A stretch of DNA of 64,000 nucleotides from Amycolatopsis sacchari (GCF_900114035.1 NZ_FORP01000017.1:62001-126000); one strand, 5' to 3'. Positions 16,478-25,210 are shown, counted from the stretch's first letter. Notes: generated by a model not told the origin, from the letters alone. Numbers and translations are program-made.

Positions 16478-17457
16478 GCCGCGCTCCTCTCCCGCAGCCC
16501 GCGCAGCGCCGAGACGATCGTGCGCCGGGCCAGTGTCACCTTGAACTCGTTCTGCGGCCGGGTGACCGCGGCGGCGAGCTCGGCCTCCGCCGCGCGGGCG
16601 AAGGACTCCTCCGTCGCGGGCGCGCCCAGCAGCACGCGCTCGGCTTCCCTTGCCCGCCAAGGTTTTGTGGCCACGCCGCCCAGTGCCAGGCGCACGTCGG
16701 CGACCACGCCGTCCTCGACGGCCAGCGCGGCGGCGACCGACACCAGCGCGAAGGCGTACGACGCGCGGTCGCGCACCTTGCGGTAGCGGGAGTTCGCCGC
16801 GACCGCCACGGCGGGCAGCTCGACGGCGGTGATCAGCTCGTCCGGGGCCAGCGTCGTCTCGACGTGGGGCCTGTCGCCGGGCTCGCGGTGGAACTCCGCG
16901 AACGGGATGCGCCGGACACCCCGGGTGCTCTCGACCTCGACGGTCGCGTCGAGCATCGCCAGCGCGACGGCCAGGTCGGACGGGTGCGTCGCGATGCAGT
17001 GCTCGCTCACGCCGAGCACGGCCGTGCCGCGCGAAAACCCTTCCAGGGCGTCACATCCGCTGCCGGGGGAGCGCTTGTTGCACGCCGCCGCGTCGTCGTA
17101 GAAGTACAGGCAACGCGTGCGCTGCAACAGGTTCCCGCCCACCGTGGCCATGTTCCGCAGCTGCGCCGAAGCGCCGTTCAGCACCGCCTGCGCCAGCACG
17201 GGGTACCGCGCGCGGATGAGCGGGTCGGCGGCCAGCTTGCTGTTGCGCACCAGTGCGCCGATGCGCACCCCGCCGTCCGGCAGTTCCTCGATGCCGGTGA
17301 GCGGCAGCCGCGTGATGTCCACGAGCGTGCCCGGCGACTCGATGCGCTCACGCATCAGGTCCACGAGGTTCGTGCCGCCGCCGAGGAACTTCGCGTCGTC
17401 GTCCTCGGTGATGGCGCGCAGGGCCGTGGCGACGTCCGGAGCGCTGACGTACCTCAT
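16474..17457 (-). CDS. paoB: Aldehyde oxidoreductase FAD-binding subunit, PaoB-like
   Basis: 327 residues; the start overlaps the stop of the Fe-S subunit (ATGA). FAD-binding motifs are AKFLGGGTNLVDLM (near 22-35) and ATVGGNLLQ (near 104-112). The stretch from 113 to 155 contains Cys116, 126, 135 and 154. This insertion is known from E. coli PaoB to bind an additional [4Fe-4S] cluster and separates this type from ordinary xanthine dehydrogenases. Electrons pass from the Mo site through Fe-S clusters to FAD. Confidence 0.9.
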   Translation of the reverse strand: MRYVSAPDVATALRAITEDDDAKFLGGGTNLVDLMRERIESPGTLVDITRLPLTGIEELPDGGVRIGALVRNSKLAADPLIRARYPVLAQAVLNGASAQLRNMATVGGNLLQRTRCLYFYDDAAACNKRSPGSGCDALEGFSRGTAVLGVSEHCIATHPSDLAVALAMLDATVEVESTRGVRRIPFAEFHREPGDRPHVETTLAPDELITAVELPAVAVAANSRYRKVRDRASYAFALVSVAAALAVEDGVVADVRLALGGVATKPWRAREAERVLLGAPATEESFARAAEAELAAAVTRPQNEFKVTLARRTIVSALRGLRERSAA

Positions 17458-17939
17458 TCGGCCACCTCCTTGATGGCCGCGACGATGCCGTTGTAGGCGC
17501 CGCAGCGGCAGAGGTTGCCGCTCATCCGTTCGCGGATCTCCTCGTCGGTCAGCTCGGCGGACTCCTCGACGTCCTCGGTGACCGCGCTGGGCATGCCCTC
17601 CTTGTGCTCGGCCAGCATGCCCACGGCGGAGCAGAGCTGGCCCGGCGTGCAGTAGCCGCACTGGAACCCGTCCGTCCGCACGAACGCCTCCTGCAGCGGG
17701 TGGTCGAGCCCCTCGACGGTGGTGATCTCGCGCCCGTCGTACTGGACGGCGAGGGCGAGGCACGAGTTGATGCGCTCGCCGTCGGCCAGCACCGTGCACG
17801 CGCCGCACGCCCCCTGGTCGCAGCCCTTCTTCGTGCCGGTGAGCCCGAGGTGCTCGCGGAGCGCGTCGAGCAGGCTCACCTCCGGTTCGAGTTCGAGTGA
17901 TCTGGCGGATCCGTTGACCCGCAGGGATATCGCGGTCAT
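17454..17939 (-). CDS. paoA: Aldehyde oxidoreductase 2Fe-2S subunit, PaoA-like
   Basis: 161 residues with both [2Fe-2S] sites: C40xxxxC45xxC48 with C60 (ferredoxin-type), then CGYC near 94-97 and LCRCGAYNG near 144-146. Unlike E. coli PaoA it has no twin-arginine leader, so this complex should stay in the cytoplasm. It is first gene of the operon; its promoter lies in the palindromic region 17980-18014. Confidence 0.92.
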   Translation of the reverse strand: MTAISLRVNGSARSLELEPEVSLLDALREHLGLTGTKKGCDQGACGACTVLADGERINSCLALAVQYDGREITTVEGLDHPLQEAFVRTDGFQCGYCTPGQLCSAVGMLAEHKEGMPSAVTEDVEESAELTDEEIRERMSGNLCRCGAYNGIVAAIKEVAE

Positions 17940-17971
17940 GACTGCCTCCCGGTCAGCGCCTGTGACCGCCG

Positions 17972-18034
17972 AAGCTAGCAGAACGCTGTACTCTTAACAA
18001 GAGGACGCCGTTCTTTAAACTGGGGGCATAGAAT
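17972..18034. promoter_or_regulatory. Divergent pao/TetR promoters with large operator
   Basis: For the pao operon, TTGTTA (plus-strand TAACAA, 17995-18000) and TAGCTT (plus-strand AAGCTA, 17972-17977) are spaced by 17 bp. For the TetR gene, TAGAAT (18029-18034) is placed ten bases before the ATG. A dyad at 17980-18014 pairs AGAACG with CGTTCT and CTCTT with AAGAG about one centre, with GT/AC between. It covers the pao -35 and lies over the TetR gene's upstream region, so a TetR dimer there would control both genes. Confidence 0.6.
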
Positions 18035-18043
18035 GATCCGGAC

Positions 18044-18688
18044 ATGTCCAAGGGAGCGTTTCTGCGGGCCAGGCGCCCGGAGCACAAGGAGCAGCGCCGC
18101 GAGGCGATCCTCGCCGCGGCGCGAGAGCTCGCGCTCCAGTCGGGCGTGGGCAAGGTGAGCCTCGGCGCGGTCGCCGAAGCGGTGGGGCTGGCGAAGTCCA
18201 ACCTGGCCCGGTACTTCGCGACGCGCGAGGAGATCTTCCTCGAACTCAGCGTGCGGGAGTGGCAGGACTGGGAACGGGCGGCGTGCGAGCAGCTCGAAGC
18301 CGGGGCCGACGTGGTGGACGCGCTCGTGGACACGATCGTCGTGCGGCCGCTGTTCTGCGATCTCGTCGCCCACAGCTCCCTGACCCTGGAGCACAACATC
18401 ACCAGGGAGGCGGCGCGCGCCTTCAAGCTGGGCGTGCTCGCCGCCACCGGGAACATCGCGCGGGCGGTCGCGCGGGCCCGGCCCGATCTGACGGAACGCG
18501 AGACGGTCGAGCTGGTCGGCGCCACGGCCGGGTTCGCGTCGATGCTGTACCCGGCGGCGAACCCGCCGCCCGTGCTGGCGGAGCTGTACGCGACGGACCC
18601 GGAGGTGGCCGCCGCGTGCATCCCCTTCGGGCCGACCGTCCGGCGGGCGGTCGCCGCGATCGCGGCGGGACTGCCCGCGTTGCGCTGA
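18044..18688 (+). CDS. TetR-family regulator of the aldehyde oxidoreductase operon
   Basis: 214 residues; helix-turn-helix at about 20-64 (AILAAARELALQSG, SLGAVAEAVGLAKSNLARYF). The C-terminal domain (YPAANPPPVLAELYATDPE) resembles the TetR subgroup common in actinobacteria next to oxidoreductases. It is divergent from paoA with a shared palindromic operator, so autoregulation and repression of pao by an aldehyde-responsive regulator is a fair inference. Its promoter -10 is so near the ATG that the mRNA may be nearly leaderless. Confidence 0.9.
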   Translation: MSKGAFLRARRPEHKEQRREAILAAARELALQSGVGKVSLGAVAEAVGLAKSNLARYFATREEIFLELSVREWQDWERAACEQLEAGADVVDALVDTIVVRPLFCDLVAHSSLTLEHNITREAARAFKLGVLAATGNIARAVARARPDLTERETVELVGATAGFASMLYPAANPPPVLAELYATDPEVAAACIPFGPTVRRAVAAIAAGLPALR

Positions 18689-18691
18689 GCC

Positions 18692-19207
18692 TCAGCCCTC
18701 GACGAGGAGCTTCGCCGGGCCCACGCTGAGCGTGCCGTCGGTCACTGGCACGCACCGCACGCCGCCGTGGCCGCGCAGCGCCTTGAACGCGCCGGGCGCG
18801 AGCACGGTGTCCATCCACGCGCAGGGGTGCGCGGGCCGGTGGGCCTGGAAGCGGACCGGCCCGTCGCCGGAATCGAGGCTGAACTCGCGTCCTCTGGGCA
18901 GTTCGTCCACGGGGTAGCCGCGCAGGATGATGTTGCGGCGGGTCAGCAGCGGGTCGGGGACGGCGGGCAGGCCGAGTTCGGCGGCCAGGCGGTCGAGCAC
19001 GTCCGCGTCGAACACCGTCACCGCCGCGTTCCGGTGGGCGGGGTGGTCGAAGTAGCGGTCGCCGACGAGGCCGAGCCCGGCCCGCACGCTCACGCGGCCG
19101 GTGCCCGCCGCGGCCGGATCGGGGCGCGGTCCGTCCGCCGGGCGGCCCTCGAAGGCGTGCACCGGCGAGACGAGCAGCGCCACGATCTCGATGTCCACGG
19201 TGAGCAC
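18692..19207 (-). CDS. MOSC-domain protein
   Basis: 171 residues. The MOSC core is visible: LGLVGDRYFDHP near 46-56, RRNIILRG near 90-97, and the conserved cysteine in HPCAWMD (C129), followed by KALRGHGGVRC. MOSC domains take sulfur or molybdenum cofactor and serve as sulfur carriers or in N-hydroxylated-base reduction. The GTG at 19207 is the annotated start; a second GTG nine bases in is possible. It follows the LysE-type gene on the same strand by one base and lies near a molybdoenzyme operon. Confidence 0.88.
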   Translation of the reverse strand: MLTVDIEIVALLVSPVHAFEGRPADGPRPDPAAAGTGRVSVRAGLGLVGDRYFDHPAHRNAAVTVFDADVLDRLAAELGLPAVPDPLLTRRNIILRGYPVDELPRGREFSLDSGDGPVRFQAHRPAHPCAWMDTVLAPGAFKALRGHGGVRCVPVTDGTLSVGPAKLLVEG

Positions 19208-19208
19208 G

Positions 19209-19817
19209 CTAGGGGATCAGCAGTGTCACGCCGACCGTGACCATCGTCGCGGCGACCAGCCCGTCCAGCACGCGCCACGACGAGGGGCGCGCGAAGAAGC
19301 CGGTGAGCAGGCGGGCGCCGAAGCCGAGCGCGGTGAACCAGCAGACGCTCGCCAGCACCGCGCCGAGCGCGAACTCCCAGCGCAGCGCGCCGTGCGTGGC
19401 GGCGATCGAACCGAGCAGCAGCACCGTGTCGAGGTAGACGTGCGGGTTGAGCCAGGTCATCGTGAGGCACGTCAGCGCCGCCCGCCGGGAGGAACCCGCG
19501 GTCGTGCCCGAGACGGTGAGCGCGGCGGGCCGGAACAACCGGCGCGCGGCCAGCACCCCGTAGCAGATCAGGAACCCGCCGCCGAGCACGCCGACGACGG
19601 TGAGCGCGGCGGGCTGTGCTCGCACGACCGAGCCGATGCCGGCCACCCCGAGCGCGATGAGCACGGCGTCGGAGGCGGCGCAGATGCCGACGACGAGCGG
19701 CACGGCTTCGCGGCGGATCCCTTGGCGCAGCACGAAAGCGTTCTGCGCGCCGATGGCGACGATGAGCGAGAGGCCGGTGCCGAAACCGGCGGCCACGGCC
19801 AGCAGGAGCGGGGACAC
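19209..19817 (-). CDS. lysE: LysE/ArgO-family basic amino acid exporter
   Basis: 202 residues, GTG start, about six hydrophobic segments. It has the family's early GLSLIVAIGAQNAFVLRQGI motif (16-35) and NPHVYLDT near 128-135. It exports lysine or arginine across the cytoplasmic membrane to prevent toxic accumulation. It is divergent from a LysG/ArgP-type regulator 65 bp away, the classic lysE-lysG arrangement of actinobacteria. Confidence 0.92.
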   Translation of the reverse strand: MSPLLLAVAAGFGTGLSLIVAIGAQNAFVLRQGIRREAVPLVVGICAASDAVLIALGVAGIGSVVRAQPAALTVVGVLGGGFLICYGVLAARRLFRPAALTVSGTTAGSSRRAALTCLTMTWLNPHVYLDTVLLLGSIAATHGALRWEFALGAVLASVCWFTALGFGARLLTGFFARPSSWRVLDGLVAATMVTVGVTLLIP

Positions 19818-19854
19818 ACCCCGACGTTAGGAAGTGTGCTGTCAAGAGTCCAGC

Positions 19855-19866
19855 TAAGGATTCTTA
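19855..19866. promoter_or_regulatory. Candidate LysG/ArgP binding dyad
   Basis: TAAG (19855-19858) and CTTA (19863-19866) are inverted about GATT in the 65-bp region between lysE and the LysR-type gene. LysR proteins typically bind such short dyads (T-N11-A class) in the intergenic region they share with their target. Confidence 0.4.
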
Positions 19867-19882
19867 CGTATCATTAGCGCTC

Positions 19883-20773
19883 GTGATGCCACTGGACCAG
19901 GTCCGCACCCTGCTGGCCGTCGTCGACGAAGGCACCTTCGACGCCGCGGCAGCGGCGCTGCACGTGACGCCCTCGGCGGTGAGCCAGCGGATCAAGGCGC
20001 TGGAGCAGAGCACCGGCCGCGTGCTGCTCCTGCGCACGAAACCGGTGCGGCTGACCGAATCCGGCGAGGTCGTGGTGCGCCTGGCGCGTCAGCTCGCGCA
20101 GCTGGAACACGACGCCCGGCGCGAGCTGGGCCTGGCGCACGAGGGCGAGCCGGCGACGCTCCCCATCGCCGTGAACGCCGATTCGCTCGCGACGTGGTTC
20201 CTGCCCGCGCTCACGCGGGTGCCCGCCGAGCTGCGTGTGTGCTTCGAGCTGCGCCGCGAGGACCAGGACCACACGACGACGTTGTTGCGGGAGGGCGTCG
20301 TGATGGCGGCGGTGACCTCGTCGCCCGACCCGGTGCAGGGTTGTTCGGTGACCGCGCTCGGGCGCATGCGCTACGTCCCCGCGGCGAGCCCGGAGTTCGT
20401 GGCGCGGTGGCTGGACGGCCCGCTGCGCCAGGCGATCGGGCGGGTGCCGGTGGTGGTCTTCGACCGGCGTGACGACCTGCAGGACCGCTTCGCCCGGCGG
20501 CTCACCCGCGGCCGGGACGCCGGCAGGCTGCGGCACCACGTCCCGTCGTCGGAAGGTTTCCTCGACGCGGTGCTGGCCGGGATGGGCTGGGGCCTCGTGC
20601 CGAGCGCGCAGGCGGAACCGCGCCTGCGCGAGGGCGGGCTCGTGCTGCTGGACCCCCGGCGCGCCGTCGACGTGCCGCTGTACTGGCAGCAGTGGAAGCT
20701 CCACTCACCCGCCCTCGCCGCGACGGCGGAAGCGGTGGCCGCGGTGGCGGGGGAGGCGCTGGAGCCGTTCTGA
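19883..20773 (+). CDS. lysG: LysR-family regulator LysG/ArgP
   Basis: 296 residues from GTG; ATG at 19886 is equally possible. The N-terminal HTH (TLLAVVDEGTFDAAAAALHV TPSAVSQRIKALE) is followed by a LysR effector domain with the ArgP-like PRRAVDVPLYWQQWKL ending. LysG/ArgP bind lysine, arginine or histidine and switch on the exporter gene, here the divergent lysE. Confidence 0.93.
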   Translation: MMPLDQVRTLLAVVDEGTFDAAAAALHVTPSAVSQRIKALEQSTGRVLLLRTKPVRLTESGEVVVRLARQLAQLEHDARRELGLAHEGEPATLPIAVNADSLATWFLPALTRVPAELRVCFELRREDQDHTTTLLREGVVMAAVTSSPDPVQGCSVTALGRMRYVPAASPEFVARWLDGPLRQAIGRVPVVVFDRRDDLQDRFARRLTRGRDAGRLRHHVPSSEGFLDAVLAGMGWGLVPSAQAEPRLREGGLVLLDPRRAVDVPLYWQQWKLHSPALAATAEAVAAVAGEALEPF

Positions 20774-20807
20774 GGGCGGGTGGCTCAACCCAGCCGCGAC
20801 CCGCCCC

Positions 20808-22040
20808 TCACCGCAGCGGGAAGCCCAGCGCCCGCCCGCCTTCCCGCAACTCCTCGCGGGCGTCCGGGTGTGCGACGTTGTCCACGATCTCCTGCGCCTG
20901 GCTCGCCGCGTCGCGGCCCCAGATCGTCGCCGTGCCTTGTTCGCTCACGATGAAACTGTGCTGGAACGACGTGACGGGGCCGGCCAGCCGCGGCACGACC
21001 GTCGAGACGTCCGCCTTCGGGTGCCACGAAGGCAACGCGATGACCGCCCTGCCACCGGGGGAGTGCAGCGCCCCCACGACGAAGTCCGTCTGCCCGCCGA
21101 ACCCCGAGTAGATCACCCCGTGCACGCGCCCGGCGTTCGCCTGCGCGTACAGGTCCACCTGCAGCGCGCTGTTCACCGACACCAGCGCGGGCTGCCGCGC
21201 GATCAGGCCCGGATCGTTCGTCTTCTCCGTGCGCAGCATCCGCACCCTCGGGTTGCGGTCCACCCAGTCGTACAGCTCCGCACTGCCGAAGACGAACGAC
21301 GCCGTCAGCGGCACCTCCTCGTCGAGCGCGCCCGCCTTGTCCAGCCCCAGCACACCGTCGCTGAACATCTCGGACCAGATCTTCAGCCCGCGGCGGGCCG
21401 TGAGCGCGGCGAGCGTCGCGTCCGGGACCGCGCCGATACCCAGTTGCAGCGTCGCGCCCTCCGGTACCAGCTCCGCGACCCGGGCGCCGATCGTCTGCGA
21501 GACCTCGTTCGGCGGGCGCGGCACGGGGTTCGGCAGCGGCTCGTCCACCTCGATGGCGTAGTCGATCTCGTCCAGCGTCAGCACCGCGTCGCCGTTGGTG
21601 AACGGCATCTGCGGGTTGACCTGCGCCACCACGAGACCGCCGCGTGCCCTGGCCGCCTCCACCGCCGCGGGCAGGATGTTCACCTCCGTGCCCAGCGAAA
21701 CCGTGCCGTCCCGCGGCACCGATGTGTGCAGCAGCACCACGTCGGGCGGCAGCGTCTGCTTCAGCAGCGGCGGCACCAGCGACAGCCGCGACGGGAAGTA
21801 CCGCAGCCCCGGCTTGCCCCGCATCCCCGGGCCGACGAACGGCGTCTCCAGCGTCACCCCCGGCCGGTCCGGCACCCCGTGCTGCGCGTTGAGCATGAAC
21901 AGCCGGTACTCGGCCAGCGCCCCGTCGAGGAGCGCGAGCGCCCGTGCCGGCGTCGCGAAATTGCCCGCCGCCACGACCCGGGGCACGCCGGGCAGCCGCG
22001 AGAGGGCCGCCGCGAGCTGGGAGTCAGAGATCGTCCGCAC
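20808..22040 (-). CDS. Acetyl-CoA hydrolase/transferase (4-hydroxybutyrate CoA-transferase-like)
   Basis: 410 residues from GTG 22040, chosen because GGGAAG lies nine bases upstream; a GTG 33 bases earlier has a weaker site. The Cat1/AckA-CoA-transferase fold shows QLGIGAVPDATLAAL (about 205-219), the SEMFSDGVLGL segment that contains the conserved glutamate, and GVIYSGFGGQTDFVVGA. It moves or hydrolyses CoA from acetyl-CoA-like thioesters. It follows the M20 peptidase gene on the same strand. Confidence 0.88.
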   Translation of the reverse strand: MRTISDSQLAAALSRLPGVPRVVAAGNFATPARALALLDGALAEYRLFMLNAQHGVPDRPGVTLETPFVGPGMRGKPGLRYFPSRLSLVPPLLKQTLPPDVVLLHTSVPRDGTVSLGTEVNILPAAVEAARARGGLVVAQVNPQMPFTNGDAVLTLDEIDYAIEVDEPLPNPVPRPPNEVSQTIGARVAELVPEGATLQLGIGAVPDATLAALTARRGLKIWSEMFSDGVLGLDKAGALDEEVPLTASFVFGSAELYDWVDRNPRVRMLRTEKTNDPGLIARQPALVSVNSALQVDLYAQANAGRVHGVIYSGFGGQTDFVVGALHSPGGRAVIALPSWHPKADVSTVVPRLAGPVTSFQHSFIVSEQGTATIWGRDAASQAQEIVDNVAHPDAREELREGGRALGFPLR

Positions 22041-22085
22041 GAAGCCATTCTTCCCGGCCCGGGGGGCAGGCACGGGGGACCTTGG

Positions 22086-23255
22086 TCACCGTTCGGCCGC
22101 CGCTTGCCGCGAGAACTCCGCCCACGCCGCGTCCTTCGCGCCGGTGAGCACGTCCACCGCGGTCCTCGCAAGCGCTTTCGCCGACGCCAGCACCACGGTC
22201 CTGGCCCGCTCGCTCGCGGCCGCGGCGGCGAACTCCGGCGTGTGGTCGGACTGCTCCGGCCCGGTGATCGCGACGAACGGGTGGATCGCGGGCACGGTCG
22301 TGCTGACGTTGCCGATGTCGGAGGAGCCGAGGAACACCCCGGGTTCCGGCGCGGACATCGGGATGCCCAGCTCACCGAGGTGCCGGGCGAACGCCTCCGA
22401 CAACACGGTGTTGTTGCGGAAGTGCGCATAACCCTCCCGCGGCCGCTCGACGGTGACGGTGGTGCCTGTCGCCTGCGCGATGCCCTCCGCGGCCTCCCGC
22501 AGCTGCCCCGCCAGGCGGTTCAACGCGGCCGTGGTCAGGCCGCGCAACCCGAACCGGCCCTCGGCGAGGTCGGGCACGATGTTCGTCGCCTCACCGCCGC
22601 GCGTGATGATGCCCTGCACGTGTGACCCCGCCGGAAGGCGGCGTTGCAGCACCGCCAGCACGTTGAACAGCTCGATCAACGCCGCGAGCGCGTCGACGCC
22701 CTCCGTGGGGTTGCCGGTGGGGTGCGCGGCGCGGCCGTGGAAGGTGACGGTCAGCTCGGTCTGCGCGGTCAGCGGCGCCCAGGACCAGCTGTGCGTCCCG
22801 GGGTGCATCATGAGCGCCGCGTCCGTCCCGTCGAACACACCCGCCGCCAGTTCGAGGACCTTCCCGCCGCCGTTCTCCTCGGCCGGGGTGCCCACGGCGA
22901 GCACCGTGCCGGGCAGCTGCGCCTGCCGGAGCGCCAGCGCCGCGCCGAGCGACGCGGCGGCGATCAGGTTGTGCCCGCACGCATGCCCGAGCCCGGGCAG
23001 CGCGTCGTACTCCATCAGCAACGCGACCCGTGGACCGCCTTCGCCCGCACGGCCAGTGAAGGCGGTCGGCATCCCCGCGACCCCGCGCTCCACCGAAAAT
23101 CCACCCTCGGTCAGCTCCTCGCACAGCCGCGCGGCGGCGCGGTGTTCCTCGAACGCCAGCTCGGGGTCGTGGTGCAGCGACAGCGCCACGTCCCACAGGC
23201 GGTCCGCGAGCCCGTCCACGGCACTGTCCACAATGGGGTACCAGCGATCAGCCAT
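22086..23255 (-). CDS. M20-family amidohydrolase (aminobenzoyl-glutamate/N-acyl-amino acid hydrolase type)
   Basis: 389 residues. It shows the M20 metal-site motif EYDALPGLGHACGHN near 82-96, TPAEENGGG near 122, MMHPGTHSW near 150 and SSDIGNVS near 314 with SDHTPEF near 337. It lacks a signal peptide and should be a cytoplasmic dinuclear metal hydrolase cleaving an amide or peptide bond. It lies upstream of the CoA-transferase gene and divergent from the decarboxylase-like gene by 61 bp. Confidence 0.9.
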   Translation of the reverse strand: MADRWYPIVDSAVDGLADRLWDVALSLHHDPELAFEEHRAAARLCEELTEGGFSVERGVAGMPTAFTGRAGEGGPRVALLMEYDALPGLGHACGHNLIAAASLGAALALRQAQLPGTVLAVGTPAEENGGGKVLELAAGVFDGTDAALMMHPGTHSWSWAPLTAQTELTVTFHGRAAHPTGNPTEGVDALAALIELFNVLAVLQRRLPAGSHVQGIITRGGEATNIVPDLAEGRFGLRGLTTAALNRLAGQLREAAEGIAQATGTTVTVERPREGYAHFRNNTVLSEAFARHLGELGIPMSAPEPGVFLGSSDIGNVSTTVPAIHPFVAITGPEQSDHTPEFAAAAASERARTVVLASAKALARTAVDVLTGAKDAAWAEFSRQAAAER

Positions 23256-23316
23256 GATGTCCGGCTACCCGGGCCGCGGCGGTTTGATCCCCCGCCCGCG
23301 CGGGCATTTCCGGAGC

Positions 23317-24765
23317 ATGGACCACAGTCGGGCACCGGCGCTGGAGGCGTTGCGGGAGTTCCACGAGCGCGGCTACGTGCCGTTCAACCCACCGGGGCAC
23401 AAACAGGGCCGCGGCGTGGACGAGGACGTGCTGGACGCGGTCGGGGAAAGCGTGTTCACGGCCGACGTGATCTCGGTGAACGGGCTCGACGACCGCCTGT
23501 CGAGGCAGGGCGTGCTGTCCCGGGCGCAGGAGCTGATGGCCGACGCCGTCGGCGCCGAGCACACGTTCTTCTCCACCTGCGGCAGTTCGCTGTCGGTGAA
23601 GAGCGCCATGCTGGCCGTCGCGGGCCCGCACGAGAAGCTGCTGGTCGCCCGGCACGCGCACAAGTCCGTGATCTCCGGGCTGATCGTCAGCGGTGTCGAG
23701 CCGGTGTGGGTGGACCCGCGCTGGGACGCCGAGCAGCACCTGTCGCACCCGCCGGGCGTGGACGAGGTGCGCGACGCGTTCGACCGCGCGCCCGAGGCGA
23801 AGGGCATGCTGCTGGTCACGCCCACCGACTACGGCACGTGCGGCGACATCGCGGCGATCGCGGAACTGTGCCACGAGCGGGACCGGACGCTGATCGTCGA
23901 CGAGGCGTGGGGCGCGCACCTGCCCTTCCACGACGACCTGCCGCCGTGGGCGATGAACGCGGGCGCCGACCTGTGTGTCACGAGCGTGCACAAGATGGGC
24001 TCGGCGGTTGAGCAGAGTTCGGTGTTCCACCTGCAGGGCGACCGCGTGGACCCGGCCGTGCTCAAGGCGCGGGAGGACCTGCTCGGCACGACCAGCGCGA
24101 CGTCGCTCGTGTACGCGACGTTGGACGGCTGGCGGCGGCAGATGGTGCAGCACGGCAAGGAGCTGCTGAGCGCTGCGCTGGAACTGGTGCATTCGGTGCG
24201 GGCGCGGCTCGACGGGATGCCGGGGCTGCGGGTGCTGGCGGAGGAGTTCGCGGAGCTGACGAGTTCCTACGACCCGCTGAAGGTGGTCGTGGACGTCTCG
24301 GGGCTCGGGATCAGCGGCTACCAGGCGGCCGACTGGCTGCGGGAGCACCAGTGCGTGACGGTCGGGCTGTCGGACCACCGGCGGGTCGTCGCGCAGTTCA
24401 CCTACGCGGACCGGGAGGAGACGGCGGAAGCGCTGGTGTCCGCGTTCGAGGCGCTGGGCGGAGCGAAGCTGCCCGAGCCGAAGCCGGTGGACCTGCCGAC
24501 CCCGGACGAGCTGCGGCTGGAGACGGCGATGCTGCCGCGGGACGCGTTTTTCGGCCCTGCCGAACAGGTTCCGGCGGAGCAGGCGGTCGGCCGGGTCGCG
24601 GCGGAGATGCTCACGCCGTACCCGCCGGGCGCGCCCGCGGTGGTGCCGGGCGAGGTCATCACGCGCGACGTGCTGTCGTACCTGCGCTCGGGTCTCGCGG
24701 CCGGGATGTCGGTCCCGGACGCGGCCGACTCCTCGCTGGACACCATCAGGGTCGTGGCGAAATGA
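23317..24765 (+). CDS. Orn/Lys/Arg decarboxylase-like PLP enzyme
   Basis: 482 residues from ATG 23317, after CGGAG; upstream in-frame sequence is only a shadow of the minus-strand peptidase gene. The fold-I PLP signature is D195EAWGAH and the Schiff-base lysine in SVHK226MGSA. The NPPGHKQG entry near 24-31 is typical of the biosynthetic, wing-less decarboxylase group (Gram-positive SpeA/YaaO type). It should decarboxylate lysine, ornithine or arginine to a polyamine precursor. Confidence 0.9.
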   Translation: MDHSRAPALEALREFHERGYVPFNPPGHKQGRGVDEDVLDAVGESVFTADVISVNGLDDRLSRQGVLSRAQELMADAVGAEHTFFSTCGSSLSVKSAMLAVAGPHEKLLVARHAHKSVISGLIVSGVEPVWVDPRWDAEQHLSHPPGVDEVRDAFDRAPEAKGMLLVTPTDYGTCGDIAAIAELCHERDRTLIVDEAWGAHLPFHDDLPPWAMNAGADLCVTSVHKMGSAVEQSSVFHLQGDRVDPAVLKAREDLLGTTSATSLVYATLDGWRRQMVQHGKELLSAALELVHSVRARLDGMPGLRVLAEEFAELTSSYDPLKVVVDVSGLGISGYQAADWLREHQCVTVGLSDHRRVVAQFTYADREETAEALVSAFEALGGAKLPEPKPVDLPTPDELRLETAMLPRDAFFGPAEQVPAEQAVGRVAAEMLTPYPPGAPAVVPGEVITRDVLSYLRSGLAAGMSVPDAADSSLDTIRVVAK

Positions 24766-25210
24766 CCGGCCGCCAGCCGCCGGAGGTGCGTTCGACGAAG
24801 TAGGGCCCGAGGACCGGGGTCCGGCACGGCAGCAGCTCGCGGACGACCTCGCCGACGCGGTTCGCACCCGCGCCGAGCGCGAGCGTGACGTGTGCGGGAG
24901 GCGTGTCGCCGTAGCGGCCGTCGTAGGGCGTCGTCGTGGGGAACTCCGCGCGCAGCCGGGCCAGCACCGGGTCGAGGTCCGGCGTGGTCGCGCCGACGAA
25001 CCCGTCCTCGACGAGCAGGCCGGTCAGCTCGATTTCGCCGGGCAGGTCGAGCGCCGCGATGCGCCCGGCCGTTTCCGCGCTGGCGGGCGGGCCGGGGTAG
25101 AGCAGCGAGACGTGCGCGGGCAGGGCCCTGACCAGCTCCGGCGCGACGCGGCGGACGGCGTCGAGCAGAGGTTCGGCAGCGGGGGTCAGCACCACGACAG
25201 CGGTGGAAAT
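24746..25210 (-). CDS. 2'-5' RNA ligase-like 2H phosphoesterase
   Basis: About 150 residues with the two H-x-[ST]-x motifs of the 2H superfamily: PAHVSLLYP and PAHVTLAL. Members act on cyclic phosphates or RNA ends. The start is uncertain. GTG 25195 or 25198 has no ribosome site nearby. A perfect GGAGG sits five bases before an in-frame ATT at 25210-25208 that gives the N-terminus ISTAVVVLTP. I list the ATT start as the better-supported reading. The 3' end overlaps the convergent decarboxylase gene by 20 bp. Confidence 0.8.
   Translation of the reverse strand: MSTAVVVLTPAAEPLLDAVRRVAPELVRALPAHVSLLYPGPPASAETAGRIAALDLPGEIELTGLLVEDGFVGATTPDLDPVLARLRAEFPTTTPYDGRYGDTPPAHVTLALGAGANRVGEVVRELLPCRTPVLGPYFVERTSGGWRPVISPRP

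Noticed and set aside
20469-22625. 718-aa plus-strand frame opposite the CoA-transferase and peptidase genes.
   Set aside because: Shadow of two recognised minus-strand genes with conserved motifs.
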